Of a DNA stretch of 64,000 nucleotides, positions 42,601 through 54,987 are shown piece after piece. This stretch comes from Powellomyces hirtus (taxonomy: Eukaryota; Chytridiomycota; Chytridiomycetes; Spizellomycetales; Powellomycetaceae). Under the pieces are notes generated by a model. It was not told the DNA's origin. It made no database searches and was given only the letters and a program-made list of their open reading frames with translations. Location: positions 134,501 to 198,500 of the forward strand of contig JAHLKG010000030.1 of NCBI GenBank assembly GCA_025526995.1. Direction: 5' to 3'. The position numbers were made by a program, and so were the translations under genes. How positions within the stretch are numbered: position 1 is the first letter of the stretch; each line of letters begins with the position of its first letter.

Positions 42601-44896
42601 GGGAGAGCAGGCCGTTTGTGTATTACTTCCGTTCAGCTTCCTCCAAGTCCGTCTTGAGATGCAGTTGCGCTTGCTGATATTCAGTCTGTTTCGATTCGAG
42701 GAGAAGCTTGGTCTGCTCAAGGCGAGCGACCACGACAGCCTCGCTCTCATTGGCTTTGGCGATCTTCTCTTCCATGCTTCCCAAGTCCTTCCGGAACTTC
42801 TCTATCTCTTCCTCCAACTTTTCTTTGATAGATATGGTATTTTCTGCTTCTACGTCCATCGTCTTCATGCGCGCCTCGAGCGACATAATCTCAATGCTCT
42901 TGTTGGCAAGATCAATAGAATGTTGGTCTCGTTGAGCCGACATGATCTCCTTGAGATTCTCCAGCTCAGTCGCAACCCTCTCTGCACAGATGTTTCAATC
43001 GTGCTGACTTGGCTGTACGTCAGAATATTCAAGATGAATACCTTTTTGCAGCAGTAGCCCGTCTCGTTCTTCATTCCATTTGGTTTGACTTCTTTCAAAA
43101 TCATTTTTGTAATCCCTCAAGTTCTGGTCCTTCTCTGACCGCAGTTGTTCTTTCTGAGCAACAGCCTCTGCTAACTCCTTGCCTAACGCCTGATGTTGCG
43201 CATTTAAAGCCTGAAGCTCTTTCTGAGCTGCTTGCTCTGCTGCTGTGACTGCCATATAACTTTGGAGTCAGCTCTGATTGCGGAAGGTCAGAAACATGCG
43301 CGTAATCACCTCGCTTTTGCATCTCGCACAGATCCGCTTCTAGGCGATCCTTTCGCGACGACAGGTCTTCTTTTTCTGAAGCACGCCAAAAAAGTTCTAA
43401 TACAAGCTCAAAACCCAATGAGTCAACGGTGAACCCGCACTCGAACCTGCTGCCACGGTGTCAAGTTCCCCCTCCAACATCTTTCTGCTCTCCTCTGCCT
43501 TTTGAACGAGAGCACCCAAGTTTTTCACAGTCATCTGAAATCAAAGTGTTTGCCAGTGTATCACGCGGGACAATAAACAAGTTACTAGCTACCTGATAGA
43601 GTTTGCAAGCCTCTTGCATGGAATCAATTCTGACCAACAACGGCTGAGTACAACATCGCGGCTCAGGCGAAAACAAGTTAACACACCTTTCTTGATTGAA
43701 ATCAACTTTCTCACGCTGTCCTACTAGTGCTTGAATCACCACTTGACTGCTCTCTCGAAGGTGCGCAATAACCTCGCTTTGCTTTTCGATGCAGGCTCGG
43801 GCATTCGTGAGCTCCTCCGTCTATACCAAATGAGTTAGCATCGTTTCCAAACAGGGTACCAACAGAGGCCACACGCACGAGTTCCTCCAACTTTCGTTGA
43901 CGAGAAGAGTTCTGTTGCTGAATATGACCCGCTAAATCCATCATTGTGGCCGCCAGCTGATTCTCGACCTCGGCGTTTCCGATGAAGCTGACATCGAGCG
44001 TGCGCTGATCAAACAGGTCCCTTTGTGTCATGGTCTGCTCAGCAGCAACCGCTGGGGTGGTTGGTTGCGGTAAGGGTAGCAATTTGAGGTTTCGACCTGA
44101 TGAGCTCTGCAAGTTGGGACGGGTAGCAGTAGCTAGCACTCGCGGTTGTTGGGATGCAGTAGACGAGCTTTGCGCATTGGAAGCGTTTGGCGTCACAGCT
44201 GATTCTCTCGCAGTGATAGGTACAGTTCTCCTCTTGACTGTAGAGTTGCTGTGGCTTCCCCAGGCCATCCTCGTGGCGCTCCCATCAGGAACACTTGCTT
44301 TATCAGGAGAGCAAGCTCCGTCCAATGAAGGTTGTAGAGAGGAGTCTTTCTTCGGTGAGGCTGTCAAAAAGCGCAAATCTCAAATTCTGTGCATCGCACA
44401 TATACCTGTGCGCGAACTCACCAACATCCATCAACCGGCCGCTAACCTGAGGGCGGACGGGGCTCGATGGTGTAGACGTCTGCGGAGCCAACCTGTTGGT
44501 ATGTGGGCCACTACGCTCCTCACGTCTTGGATTCTGGTAGGGCGTGGGACCGCCGTCTTTCGACCTTTCGGCTTCCAAAGTCGGTTGAGGGATCGGCTGG
44601 CTTTCTGTATCGATGGTCTCCCGATGCGTTTGAGTTTCGGGGGCAATCGCAGACCCATTTCTCGGGGCTTTCCCAAAATTAAAAGACAGCGGCGAGTTGA
44701 GTCGACCGTGGGAAAATCCACCGGCTGAGCCGCCGCTGCCGAAAAAACTCTTCCGGGCGGTGCCGTTCGAACTGACTTGGCGTTGCGACGGTTCAGAATT
44801 GCCATGTGAAGAGACCAGCGTAGGGGGATTCTCAAGCTCATTTCGATCTTGGAGATCATTGGCAGGAACGTCTCGCAGGACGTTCGGTTGCTCCAT
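39643..44896 (-). CDS. long coiled-coil protein, many introns
   Basis: Starts at ATG 44896 (MEQPNVLRDVPANDLQ). A Ser/Pro/Asn-rich disordered head of about 320 residues contains PQVSGRLMDV and then DVSFIGNAEVENQLAATMMD. From about 43.8 to 40.7 kb on the minus strand run successive heptad-rich coiled-coil exons (ELTNARACIEKQSEVIAHLR, LKTDLEEAERK, EQNEALLHEVATLRSAVSDM) separated by about 15 introns of 50-80 nt. The C-terminus is basic and Ser/Thr-rich (SPPKKATSKSPRTDPR) and probably ends ANTPPEKVVVASVDDLFGWP with stop at 39643-39645. The last frame change near 39950 could not be resolved, so the exact end is uncertain. No domain other than coiled coil is recognised. A structural role in cytoskeleton, spindle or chromosome organisation is a guess. 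Confidence 0.65.
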
Positions 44897-45252
44897 ACTG
44901 GGGTCTGTTGCGTCTATGTGAGCTAAATAGAACAGCAGTATATCAGCGCCATTCCTCCAGTCGCTTTTACCTGAGTATGTTGCAAAAGTCTATTCAGATG
45001 GTCCACTCATCCAGCAAAAGTAGAGAAGATGTTGAGGCTGGAAAGTTACGGAAAGACCCGGTTGCATTGCGAGGGGCCGTGGGAAAAGAAGCAACGAGAG
45101 GGGGAAAGGGAAATGAAGAGGGTGTGGGAAACGCGCGCTGCTGTGGCTGTGTAGTTGTGATAGCCTTATTTGTACATATTGTGGCGCAGGCCGCATTGCA
45201 TTCACATCACTGAGTTGTCTCAATGTTCAGAAAACGCTAAATTGCTATGCTA

Positions 45253-48200
45253 CTAAACGACTGAATATCTTGCACCGCCTTGAGCTTCACTCTCCATACT
45301 AGAGATAGTGGCTTCCGTGATGATTCGCTTGATTTCAACTTTGGCTTTGTCAATGACGAGTTGGGTATCACCTTCAATGAACTATAAAAACAAGATATAT
45401 GAGAAAAAATGCGTTTCGAAAATTGAACAATAGCACAATGGGCCTTACCAAGTACAGCTTCCGCTCCGCTGGTCCAGGTTGCTTTCCAGGAGGGAAGAAG
45501 GTTCCTCTGGTTGTGATAGCCGCTCCACTGAGTTCCGTGATCTGAGAAATCTGTTCCTTGTTCGTGACTCGCCAACGCGCCTTTTGAGGGTAGTCGTTGA
45601 TTTCAATCTCATACGCGTATGCCGCTTCCGACGCCTGCTTCTTGTCTTCCTGGTTGCTAGGTCCAGTCGCTCCGGTATCCTTGAACTTGGCATTGATTTC
45701 TGCGATAATATCGCGCGCTCTTGCGGCGCCAGTTGCGCCAACGGCAGCATTCACCTTCGCCGCGGCTTCTTGTGCTGCTCTCACGGCGGCCGAAGCACCA
45801 GCGCCAGCGCCTGCTGCAGCGCTCGGTGCAGTCTCCTTTGGAGGAGCGGAGCCGGCAGGAACGGCCTTCGCCTCAAATTTGACATCTTCGTCCTCTTCGT
45901 CCTCCTCTTCCTCGTATTGGCCACCGTGTGCCTTCTTCTGGATCCTCTTCACGATGTCTCGCTCCTTTTCTAATTTCTCGAGACCCTTTCCGCCGAATCC
46001 AGAAGAAGAAAATTGCGCCGCGCCTAGTTTGACTTTCTCGACAAAACTGTCACCAAGCTTCTGTAAATCTTCGGGAATTGGCACCTCACTCATAGTGAGC
46101 GCTTTGATGATGTCGACTGCAAAGCGATCTTGGTCAGGTGTGATGAAAGTGTAGGCAGTACCCTTGTTCCCAGCGCGGCCAGTTCGCCCAACACGATGCA
46201 CATAATCTTCCATGTGATTCGGGCACTCGTAGTTGATCACAACTTTGAGCTGCTTGACGTCGAGCCCTCGAGCCGCTACAGACGTTGCAATGAGAACATT
46301 GGTGTTTCCTGTCTTGAAGTCGCCAATTGTCGAGTCACGGTCTGATTGATCTTTTCCGCCGTGTAGCGATTGGCACGGATAACCTTTCCGCAAAAGCTGT
46401 GTCAGAAGATTGTCGGCTGCCTCTTGACGATCTGTGAAAATGAGTATCTTGGCATTCTCGTCCTCGTTGAAGGTGCGGCCAAGAATCTCCAATAAACGTA
46501 AGAACTTCGCTGTATCATCGTCCACAACCTCGACAATTTGAGTCACATCGGAAGCCACAACACTGCGTCCTCCCACAGTGATCTCAAGAGGTTTTCGCAA
46601 GATCTTACGAGCCAACGCCTCCATCTTTCGCGGAAAAGTGGCCGAAAACAAAATTGTCTGTCTGGCGGGCCGTACGTTGTTCACAATTCGCATAACCTGC
46701 GGCTCGAATCCCATATCGAACATGCGATCTGCTTCGTCGAGAACGAGATAGGTGACTCGTTTAAGATTGGTCACTCTACCACTGTTGGCACACAGTAAGT
46801 CAATCATGCGTCCCGGAGTGCAGATGATGATTTCAGCACCTCGCTTGAGCTCGGCGATTTGATCCTTGATTGGGGAGCCACCGTAGCAGCAGACAGAACG
46901 GAGATTCAAGGCGCGTGCAAAATGCTTGCATTCCTTGTGAATTTGTACGGCAAGTTCGCGAGTTGGTGTCATGATCAGGGCGACAGGACCTTCTTGAGGC
47001 TCTATCGGCCGCTGATCTTTGATATGCCGGAACATCGGTAAGAGAAACGCAATTGTCTTTCCAGATCCTGTCTTAGCAATGCCAATCACGTCTCGGCCGC
47101 TCATGATTGCAGGTATAGCTTGTGCTTGGATTGACGACGGTCTCTCGTATTTCAATACTTTTCGAATGACCTCCCCCACACCGCTCGGGAGACCGAACTG
47201 TGTCCACTTCTCAATTGGCTTCGGACACTTTGTGCCGCGAATCTTGATTCCGTCCAACTCTATCCGTTTTGCGTCAACTTCCGCAGTTGTCATGTCAGCA
47301 ATCTCAGGCGGCTCGATGAAAAAGTCCTTCCGGAAGTGCTCGTAATTCTGAGTACTGTGGTCAACAGGTGCCAGATCCTTTCGCTTGGCCGCAAGTTTCT
47401 TCGCTGCCGCTGCAATAAGATCTTCCGCTGTATCACTCTTCTCTCCTTCATCTTCCACCTCATTTTCTGGCTCATTTGCGTCGATCGCTGCCGTTTGTTC
47501 CACCTGCACAGCCATATCTTCCTCATTGAGTCGCTGGACTTCTGTGCTCACATCGGCCATGTAAGCGTCCAAAGTATCCTCCGTAACATCCTCGGCAGTG
47601 CCGGTTTGCGGTGCTTCATCCACATCCATGTCATTCGAATCCATTGTTTTCAACTTTCTGGTGGGGAGTTTCGACAGTTTGACGCCCTCATCATCGTCAT
47701 CGTCCAACGAAAAGGCGGTCTTCGGCCTTACAAACGCAGGTTTGGCTGTTATCGTCGTTGGTTTGATCGACATGCCGGTTTTTGGCTTTCCAAACGACAT
47801 TTTGGTGGTCTTTGCAATCGGTTTTGTGGCTGTGAATGTTGGAGCTTGGGAGACGGGGGCGGGCGGCGTTCGAACCTCTACAGTTGGCGTTAGAAAATTT
47901 TTTTTGTCAGTCTACCTGCTCATACAACGACCCAGGAATGTGCACATACCGGCTGGTTTAGGGGTTCCGGGTTCGGACTTTTCCTTCTCTTCTGTTGCAG
48001 CCTTTGGCGATCCCACCTGCGGTGTACTCCCACCGTCCACACTGCCAGCTTTCTGCGCCGCCTCTTTCGCTAATCGCTCCCTACGCCATTGTTCGAGTCT
48101 TTCTCGGCGTTGACGGATTTTGTCCTCATTCTCGGCGGCTGTCAGAGTTATCTGTAACAGAGGATTGGGGAGGTTATGCATGATATGGGGCATAGATCAT

Positions 48201-48792
48201 GAGCAGCAGATCAATCTTATGTACATACCTTCTCAGCAGGCTTTGGTGCTGATGGCACGTCCTCTTTCTGAAAATACAGGTCCCGATGAATACTACAGAT
48301 CAAAGGCACACCAGTAGCAGTTTCCTGTGAGTTTACCTTGACGGCAGGTTCGAGTTTTATTATCTTAGCTCGCCCTGTTGAGTGCATCTGACCATTACTC
48401 GGATGCCGTGGCTCCACCTCATCGACGTCCATAGCATCGGCAGTGCGAAGGGTGGGTTCCTTCTCATCCGTTCTTACCGTCTGGTCAGGAGTGTCGGGTT
48501 CGAGTCTATGTGAATCGCGGGTGATTGAATCTTTCACAATGCGACGATCCTTGTCCTTCTCCCGATCTTTGGTTCGGTCCCGTTCGTCCTTGGAATGACG
48601 TCCACTGCTGGATCGTTCTTTGCTCCTGTCTCGCCGGCTGCTTTCCCTTTCGGACCGATGTCTCTTCGACCGGTCCTTGTGATCGCGGCTTTCTTTGTTT
48701 TTGCGATTGCTGTCATCGTCGGCATATTTTCGTTTGTGTTCAACTAGTCCCCTGGAATCAACGGAGCGGGAACGAGATCGATGCCGCGCCAT
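45253..48792 (-). CDS. DEAD-box splicing helicase, Prp5/DDX46-like
   Basis: ATG 48792 opens an RS/KE-rich head ([15 protein letters not shown], many R-D-R/K-D). Short exons lead to a helical [18 protein letters not shown] block typical of DDX46/Prp5. The large exon 47877-45449 has the helicase core: Q-motif region [18 protein letters not shown], Walker [54 protein letters not shown] and [10 protein letters not shown]. After it come an acidic Glu run, an Ala-rich linker and a KH-like end. The last exon 45381-45253 completes it ([20 protein letters not shown]). About 1,080 aa. The family acts in U2 snRNP/branch-site recognition. Class assignment rests on the N-terminal RS head plus the C-terminal extension and is firm. 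Confidence 0.9.
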
Positions 48793-49005
48793 ATCTATGC
48801 AGTTGTTACAGTGAAATTCGCAGGGGTAAATGCAAGCACAGCAGATGATGAGAACGGTACTCAAAAACTGCAAACAACCCCAAAAAGCGCAGTTACATGA
48901 CAATACGTATCACGTGACAATCGGGGATTGGTAAGCAGCAAAATACTGTCAATCGTTGTTCAAACATCATATTACGTCTTATCCCCCAAAAAAACCTAAA
49001 GTCCA

Positions 49006-52000
49006 CTATATGTTTTCAAAGCATGCTAGCGTCCGGGTCGTGATTTGCTCCACGGAACCCTCGCTCACAACCTGCCACATAATCACATTTGCCCATCAGT
49101 ATGGCTCGCCTTTGCGCAAACGCTTGGGGCGGAACTAACCTCCTTCACACGACCGTCCTGTTTGAAGAACTCGATGACTGGCATACTCATGCCATCGAAT
49201 GTTTTCAATCGCTTCTTGATACTCTCTTCATTGTCGTCCGCCCTGCCAGAGGTTTCACCTCGCTTGATGAGGCGCTTCGTAAGCACGTCGTGATCGGCTG
49301 AAAAGAAGAGGACAAATGTACAGTGTCCAATTTTCTTCTCAAACTAGAGAGATTGTGAGAACCACAGCGTGACGCAGCCCGAAACTTCTGTCTGCAGTAA
49401 AAGTACCATTTCTGCCTGCTCCATCGTTCTTGGGAATCCGTCAATAAGAAATCCTGGAGCATCAGTGCGAGCTTGCATGGCGGTCAATAGTAGCTGCATT
49501 GTAACATCCTGATAGCGTAGCAGCCTTTAGTTGCAAGTTCCCGTCACTCGTCTCAATGACATAGGCCACTCACCATAGACACCATCTTTCCCTCCTTCAT
49601 GTCAGCCTCCAATCGCTTGCCAAGCTCACTTTCCCTTGCGACCTCTTCTCTAAGCAGATCCCCAGTGGACAAATGGGCCCACCCAAGTTTCTCCACTAAT
49701 TTCGCACATTGGGTTCCTTTCCCAGAGCCTGGACCTCCCAGGACAAAGACAAGCTTTCTGCCGTCAAACGGCAAGGACCCAGTCGCGTGCTTTCCCTTGA
49801 TGCTCTCCTCAAAGTGCGTCTTCGCCTCTGCATACACCTCATCGACTGGCGGGACGGATGATATCTGTTGCCGGAGGTGAGAAACTGAAATGAAAAGAAC
49901 GCGCAGGATATGCTCATGCGTACCTGCACAAGACGACCGGACTTCCGATAGTATTCCACGACTGGTAGACTTTCTCTTTCGTAAGTTACGAACCTCTGTT
50001 TGATGGTATCCAAGGTATCATCTGCACGCCCACTTGTCTTTCCCCGCTCTAACAGACGTTCCTCGAGAACCGAAAGTGGGCAGTTGAAATACATGACTGA
50101 GCGTGGTTTGCCAACCTGCACATTCCCGCTGTATGAGCAATAAATCTTGAATGTGCGGTAAACGACCATACATACCGTCTTCTCAAATGCTAAGGTCTGG
50201 TCCAATGATCGAGGAAATCCGTCTATCCGGATAGGGGTTAGAAACGATAAGGGCGGAGCCAGCGATTCTCTAAACGGACCAATCAAGAAGCCCTTTGCGC
50301 TGAAGTTTTGCTTGATCTCTTGAACCAGGAGACCCATGATCAGATCCTACGAATGAGATGTTAGGTGATCTGGCCCGGTCTCTTCGTCGGGCTGTAGCAC
50401 GTACCATCGGAACCATTCCTCCTTGGATCATGATCTTTTGAGCCAGGCGGCCAACTTCCGTTCCGGTTTCTACCTCATGACGAAGAAGATCGCCGGTCGA
50501 GATATGCTTCAGCTGGAACTCGCGCGATAGGCGAGCGCATTGTGTTCCCTTTCCTATCATCATGGCATAAATATATCAGCGCGTGATGGCAATGAAATGA
50601 GGGGCTACATGACTGTTCATACCAGATCCGGGCCCCCCTGATTGAGTTCAAGAGGATAAGACTGTTTAGCTCCCTTTTTGTACAATACGCAAACTCTTTG
50701 ACTTACCCAATATGAACACGATGTTCGGGTGATCCAACGGTTTATCCTGCACGAACACTTTGCGTGCTTCTTGGTAAACTTCATCGACAGACGCCTCGGA
50801 CGATATCTATTCGCGCGCGGAATGCGCAAATGTAAACCTCTCCCCTTCGGCTCGAGGGCTTCCAGCAGCTCATCAACCAACCTCAATAACTTTGCCAGTC
50901 GGCCTGAAAAAGTCGATTACTGGCAGGCTTTCGTCCATAAACGTCCTGAACCGTTTCCGAATGGTTTCGATGTTGTCATCGACGCGACCACTGTTTTTGC
51001 CCCGCTCAATCAAACGAGCTTCCAAGGTTTCCAGTGGGCATGTGAAGAAGAGAACCGCACGACATTTGCCGATCTTTTTGGGAAGTCAGCGGATTAAAAG
51101 CTATTCCACAAACGTATATTGGCCTCGCTTTGTCACCTTCTTTTCAAATTCGACTGCCTGAGACATTGCGCGAGGAAAGCCGTCTAGATTGGGCGTAGTG
51201 AGTCGGAGACACTCAATTGATCTTGAACGCACATCAAGTACCAATCAAGAAGCCCGCGGTGTCCCTATGTTGTTCCATTGCGCTTCGCAGCAAGCCCATA
51301 ATGAGCGCCTACATCACAAGGCCGTCAGATGAAAGTATCTTGCATGCTGACTAGCTCTATCACTCACCATTGGAACCATCTTTCCTTCCTGCATTATACC
51401 CTCAACCTTCTTGCCTATCGGTGACCCATTCTCAATTTCTGCTCTGAGCAGGTCCCCACTGGACAAATGGGTGAGGTTGAACTCCTTTGCGAGACGGAGG
51501 CATTGCGTTCCTTTCCCTATTTGTTGAATACGCGCATCAGTGTGCGCTCTCCAAACCTATCGCTCAATCAACGAACCTGAACCAGGACCGCCTGTTGAGA
51601 AGGGATATCGGTTAGGACTGCTTTCACAAGGTCAGAACGTTTCTGCAGGGGAACGAACAACTCACCAAGAACAAAGACTACGTTCGGATGATTCAAAGGT
51701 GGTGGTTGATCAAAATGTTTCTTGACCATCTCGTATACCTCATCAACCGGCGGTTCGGATGTAATCTAGGAAGTTGATAATCCGTGAGCGGCAGAGCAAC
51801 AGTAGAGAATGCTACCATCCAGCTGTATACCTGCACACATTTGCCTTTGGTGGCATACGCTTCAATGACGGGCATGCTAGTTTCTACAAATGTTCGGAAA
51901 CGTTTTTTGATTGTCGCAATATTGTCATCTGCTCGACCAGAGGTCTCTCCACGTTTCAGCAGGCGCTTTTCGAGCAATGCGTCGGAACACTCAAAATACA

Positions 52001-53195
52001 AGACAAACTTGCAAGCACGAATCTAACATTCGCAATCTGGTAAGCCCAAAGAATCGCAACAAATGGGGGCACTTGTGACTTGCCTGCTCTTCAAAAGCCA
52101 CCGCTTGATCCAGCTGACGGGGAAAGCCATCAATGAGGAAGCCTTCTGCTGTCGGCGGAGCTTTTTGCATAGCGGCAGTGAGTAACCGAATTGTAACGTG
52201 CTAGAGCCATCATTCAGCGAGAGCGCTAGTTTAAATATGTCCCAGGAGCGGGTTTTTACCATTGGAACAATCTTTCCTTCCTTCATCATGGCATCTAGCT
52301 CTTTGCCAAGATCCGATCCGGTAGCCACCTCGTCCCGAAGGAGATCACCAGCAGACAGATGGGTGTAGTTGTAGTCTTTCGATATGCGGGCGCACTGAGT
52401 GCCCTTTCCACATCCGGGCCCACCTTGTATGAAGGGCTTTTTTCAATCGGATGCTCTAAATTTTTGTCAAGTCTTTTTAAGTACATACCCAGCACCAACA
52501 CAATATTGTCCCACGCCGGTCCCAGATTGGCCGTTGACAATTGCAATGCAGTGGCTGCTGTCGAGACGGCCTCCTGGGTTTTGAGAGTATCTGTACCATG
52601 CGCAATGGGTGGCAACGGTTTGGCAAGACTGGACATCCCGCCCGTCACTGGCCGCAGCTTGTCTGTAGCCAGATTCTTCCCTGCCGATGGCGCTCTCCCA
52701 ATGTCCTCTTTCTTTCCATCTCGTTTGTTCAAGACTTTCTCGCCTCCCAACACAGGCATGTTCACGCCCTGTTGCTGCATCGGCGGCAATGCTAATGGTT
52801 TTTTTCTTAGCGGGGCAGGTGCACCTCTCGACTTTTTGCGATGTGAAGGAGGGCGGGGCTGCTGTATGGAGGATGAGAGAACCGGTGGGGGAATGAATGT
52901 GTCCCACTTGAGTTTTGATTTTCCATTTGAAAGATCCCCGGCGCGAAGCCGATGGACGCAGTCCTCGATGTAAGCTAATGGGTCGTCCGGTCGGGAAAAA
53001 GTCAGCCCTGTAACAATGCACTGTAGGTAGGAAATGTCAGTGCGCAATCATTGTAACATGCGAATCGTCATGCCGCTAAAGCAAACTGCCCAGAATGGCA
53101 TGTCTAACCTCAAGAATCTGCCCAATGTGTTTCCTTTCAAAGTAGGTCCTGGCTTCCGATTGCGGATCGACGGGAGACGGTTGGTTTTTGAACAT
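49006..53195 (-). CDS. tandem adenylate kinase, four AK domains with RIIa/DPY-30-like N-terminus
   Basis: ATG 53195. Exon 1 (53195-53109, [20 protein letters not shown]) and exon 2 (from 53020, [19 protein letters not shown]) form an RIIa/DPY-30-like docking segment as in AK5/AK8. A Pro/Lys-rich linker follows, then four adenylate kinase units. P-loops of the type GGPG(C/S)GKGTQCA(R/K) are near 52420, 51520, 50560 and 49730. Each unit continues with HLS(A/S/T)[14 protein letters not shown] and [15 protein letters not shown] lid sequence. The gene ends in an exon finishing at 49006 (TLACFENI). Roughly 1,000 aa and about 20 short introns. AK transfers phosphate between ATP and AMP to give ADP. 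Multi-AK proteins with this docking end are known from cilia and flagella, pointing to a zoosporic fungus. Confidence 0.85.
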
Positions 53196-54100
53196 GCTTC
53201 AATATTTAATTGAAGAACGGTTGAGAAGCTCCACGCGAGAAGAGAGAGCAACAGCTCGGAGAGAAAACCGAAATCTTCCCTGATGTTCGTCATCTGTGGC
53301 GCTTGGTCTATGCTTCTAGCTATTGTTCATAATTCTGTGTCGTTAGGGTCCACGGAATCATTGAACTATTTTATGCCCACCGATCGGAGCTTGATTACGT
53401 ACGAGTCACCAAGCCACCAAACCACTCGCTGTCAATGCGAACCCGTCCCAAATATAGGCGCTGTCGATACGAAAGCAAATATGAAAAAAAAATGCAAGAT
53501 GTGACCTTCGTGACTCGCCCCTGAATGAAGCAAAATGGGGAGATGCAGAAAGTAGGCATGCCGGTCACTCAGTCAGAGCCGCAGTCACAATTTGCGTGCG
53601 TAAAAAGTTTCAGCTACCAGCGCTACAGTGATTCAGGCTAGCCCGCCAATGACTCGCCAGTTGGGGGATGTTTGGAAGTTTTGGACTTTGGATGCATGGG
53701 ATGGGCGGATGAGCGGCATGTTGAAGAATTTGCATCCAATGTTTCCATCGTCTCCCTCCGACTTGGGCGTTTCCCATTTTGCTGATTTTTTCGCGAACGA
53801 CTTTGTGACTTGTTGGACAAAGAAAGGCGTTTCAAAAGGCGCACGGGAGAGCTAGATCAAGGCTGACGCGTGTGGCACAGGCACGTAAGAGCGGATGAGA
53901 TGGGATCCGTCGAGTGTGCGCTTAATAGTCGCAGCGGAGACGCCAAAGGGGGAAAGAGTGCCGTCGAAAACATACATAGACAAGGCCCCCCCAGTTATCC
54001 CCTCCGTTTCGGCAGTCGTGAAAATATAGAGTTCTAGCTGGACTAGGTAGCAGTAGTTAGTAGTAGCAGCACCCACCACCCACCTCATCCCCCTTTCGCA
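53196..54100. other. no gene seen
   Basis: Divergent spacer between the adenylate kinase and CAP genes. Frames at 53628-53855 do not look coding. Confidence 0.5.
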
Positions 54101-54987
54101 ATGGTCAAGATCTCTTCCCTCATTGTCCTCGCCGTTGCAACGCTGGCCGCTGCCGAGTCGGCCAAGGGTGCGCAGCACAAGGCTGGCCGCAAGCGCATCT
54201 GCCGACCCAAGGGCGGCCATAAGCCTACTCTTCCCATCTTCCCCACCGGAATTGCAAAGGCCGTTGTTCCCAAGAAGGACCTTGCCACGCCTACGCCCGC
54301 CCCTGCCCCCGTTCCAGCCCCGCAAGCTCCCAAACCCGCCCCTCCAGCACGTCCCTCTCCTGCGCCGCCGGCCCGTCAGCCTGCCCCCAAGCCGGCCCCT
54401 CCTGCAACCCCCAAGCCCGCTCCTCCCGCTGCGCCCAAGCCCGCTCCTCCCGCTGCTCCCAAACCGGCCCCTGCGCCAGCGTCGGGCTTCGATGCCGACT
54501 GTCTTGCGATCCACAACCGCTTGCGTGCTGTAGAAGGCAAGAAGGCACTGACCTACACCCCCGCGCTTCAAGCGTCCGCCCAAGCTTGGGCCAACCAATT
54601 GGCTTCTCGCTCGCGCGGCGGCAGCATGGACTTGGATCATTCTGGGTCAGGAGAGAACCTGTACGCGTCCAGCGGCTCACCCAAGTGCAGCGACGCTGTG
54701 CAGATGTGGTATGACGAAAAGCCGCTGTTTCCCCCGAACGGCCGTATCGTCACCGACGGTAACTTTGAGGAGTACGGTCACTTTACTCAAGTCATTTGGG
54801 GAACCACTACCAAATTGGGCTGCGCCATTGCCAAATCTGCTGCACCCGTGAGGTCCTTTGTCGTTTGCCACTACGACCCTCCGTAAGTCGTTTGAAAAGC
54901 ATAGCTTCTTTCAGCATCTGTACACCTGACTGACCTCCTATTCTCTTCTCTCATAGTGGCAACATTATTGGCCAGCGTGTTCCTTAG
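54101..54987 (+). CDS. secreted CAP/SCP (PR-1-like) protein
   Basis: Exons 54101-54882 and 54957-54987 with a 74-nt intron, 270 aa. Signal peptide MVKISSLIVLAVATLAAAES. A basic segment follows, then a Pro/Ala-rich linker with repeated PKPAPPA(A/T) units (about residues 65-125). The CAP domain runs from about 128 to the end: DADCLAIHNRLRAVEGKKAL, LDHSGSGENLY, EYGHFTQVIWGTTTKLGCAI and VVCHYDPPGNIIGQ. These are the CAP1/CAP2 signatures with the conserved His and Glu. Fungal relatives bind sterols or fatty acids outside the cell. The Pro-rich linker suggests a wall-attached or extended extracellular protein. Confidence 0.92.

Noticed and set aside
53852..54640. Long minus-strand Gly/Arg-rich frame opposite the CAP gene
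   Set aside because: It is the antisense of the Pro/Ala-rich linker of the secreted CAP protein and has no domain.
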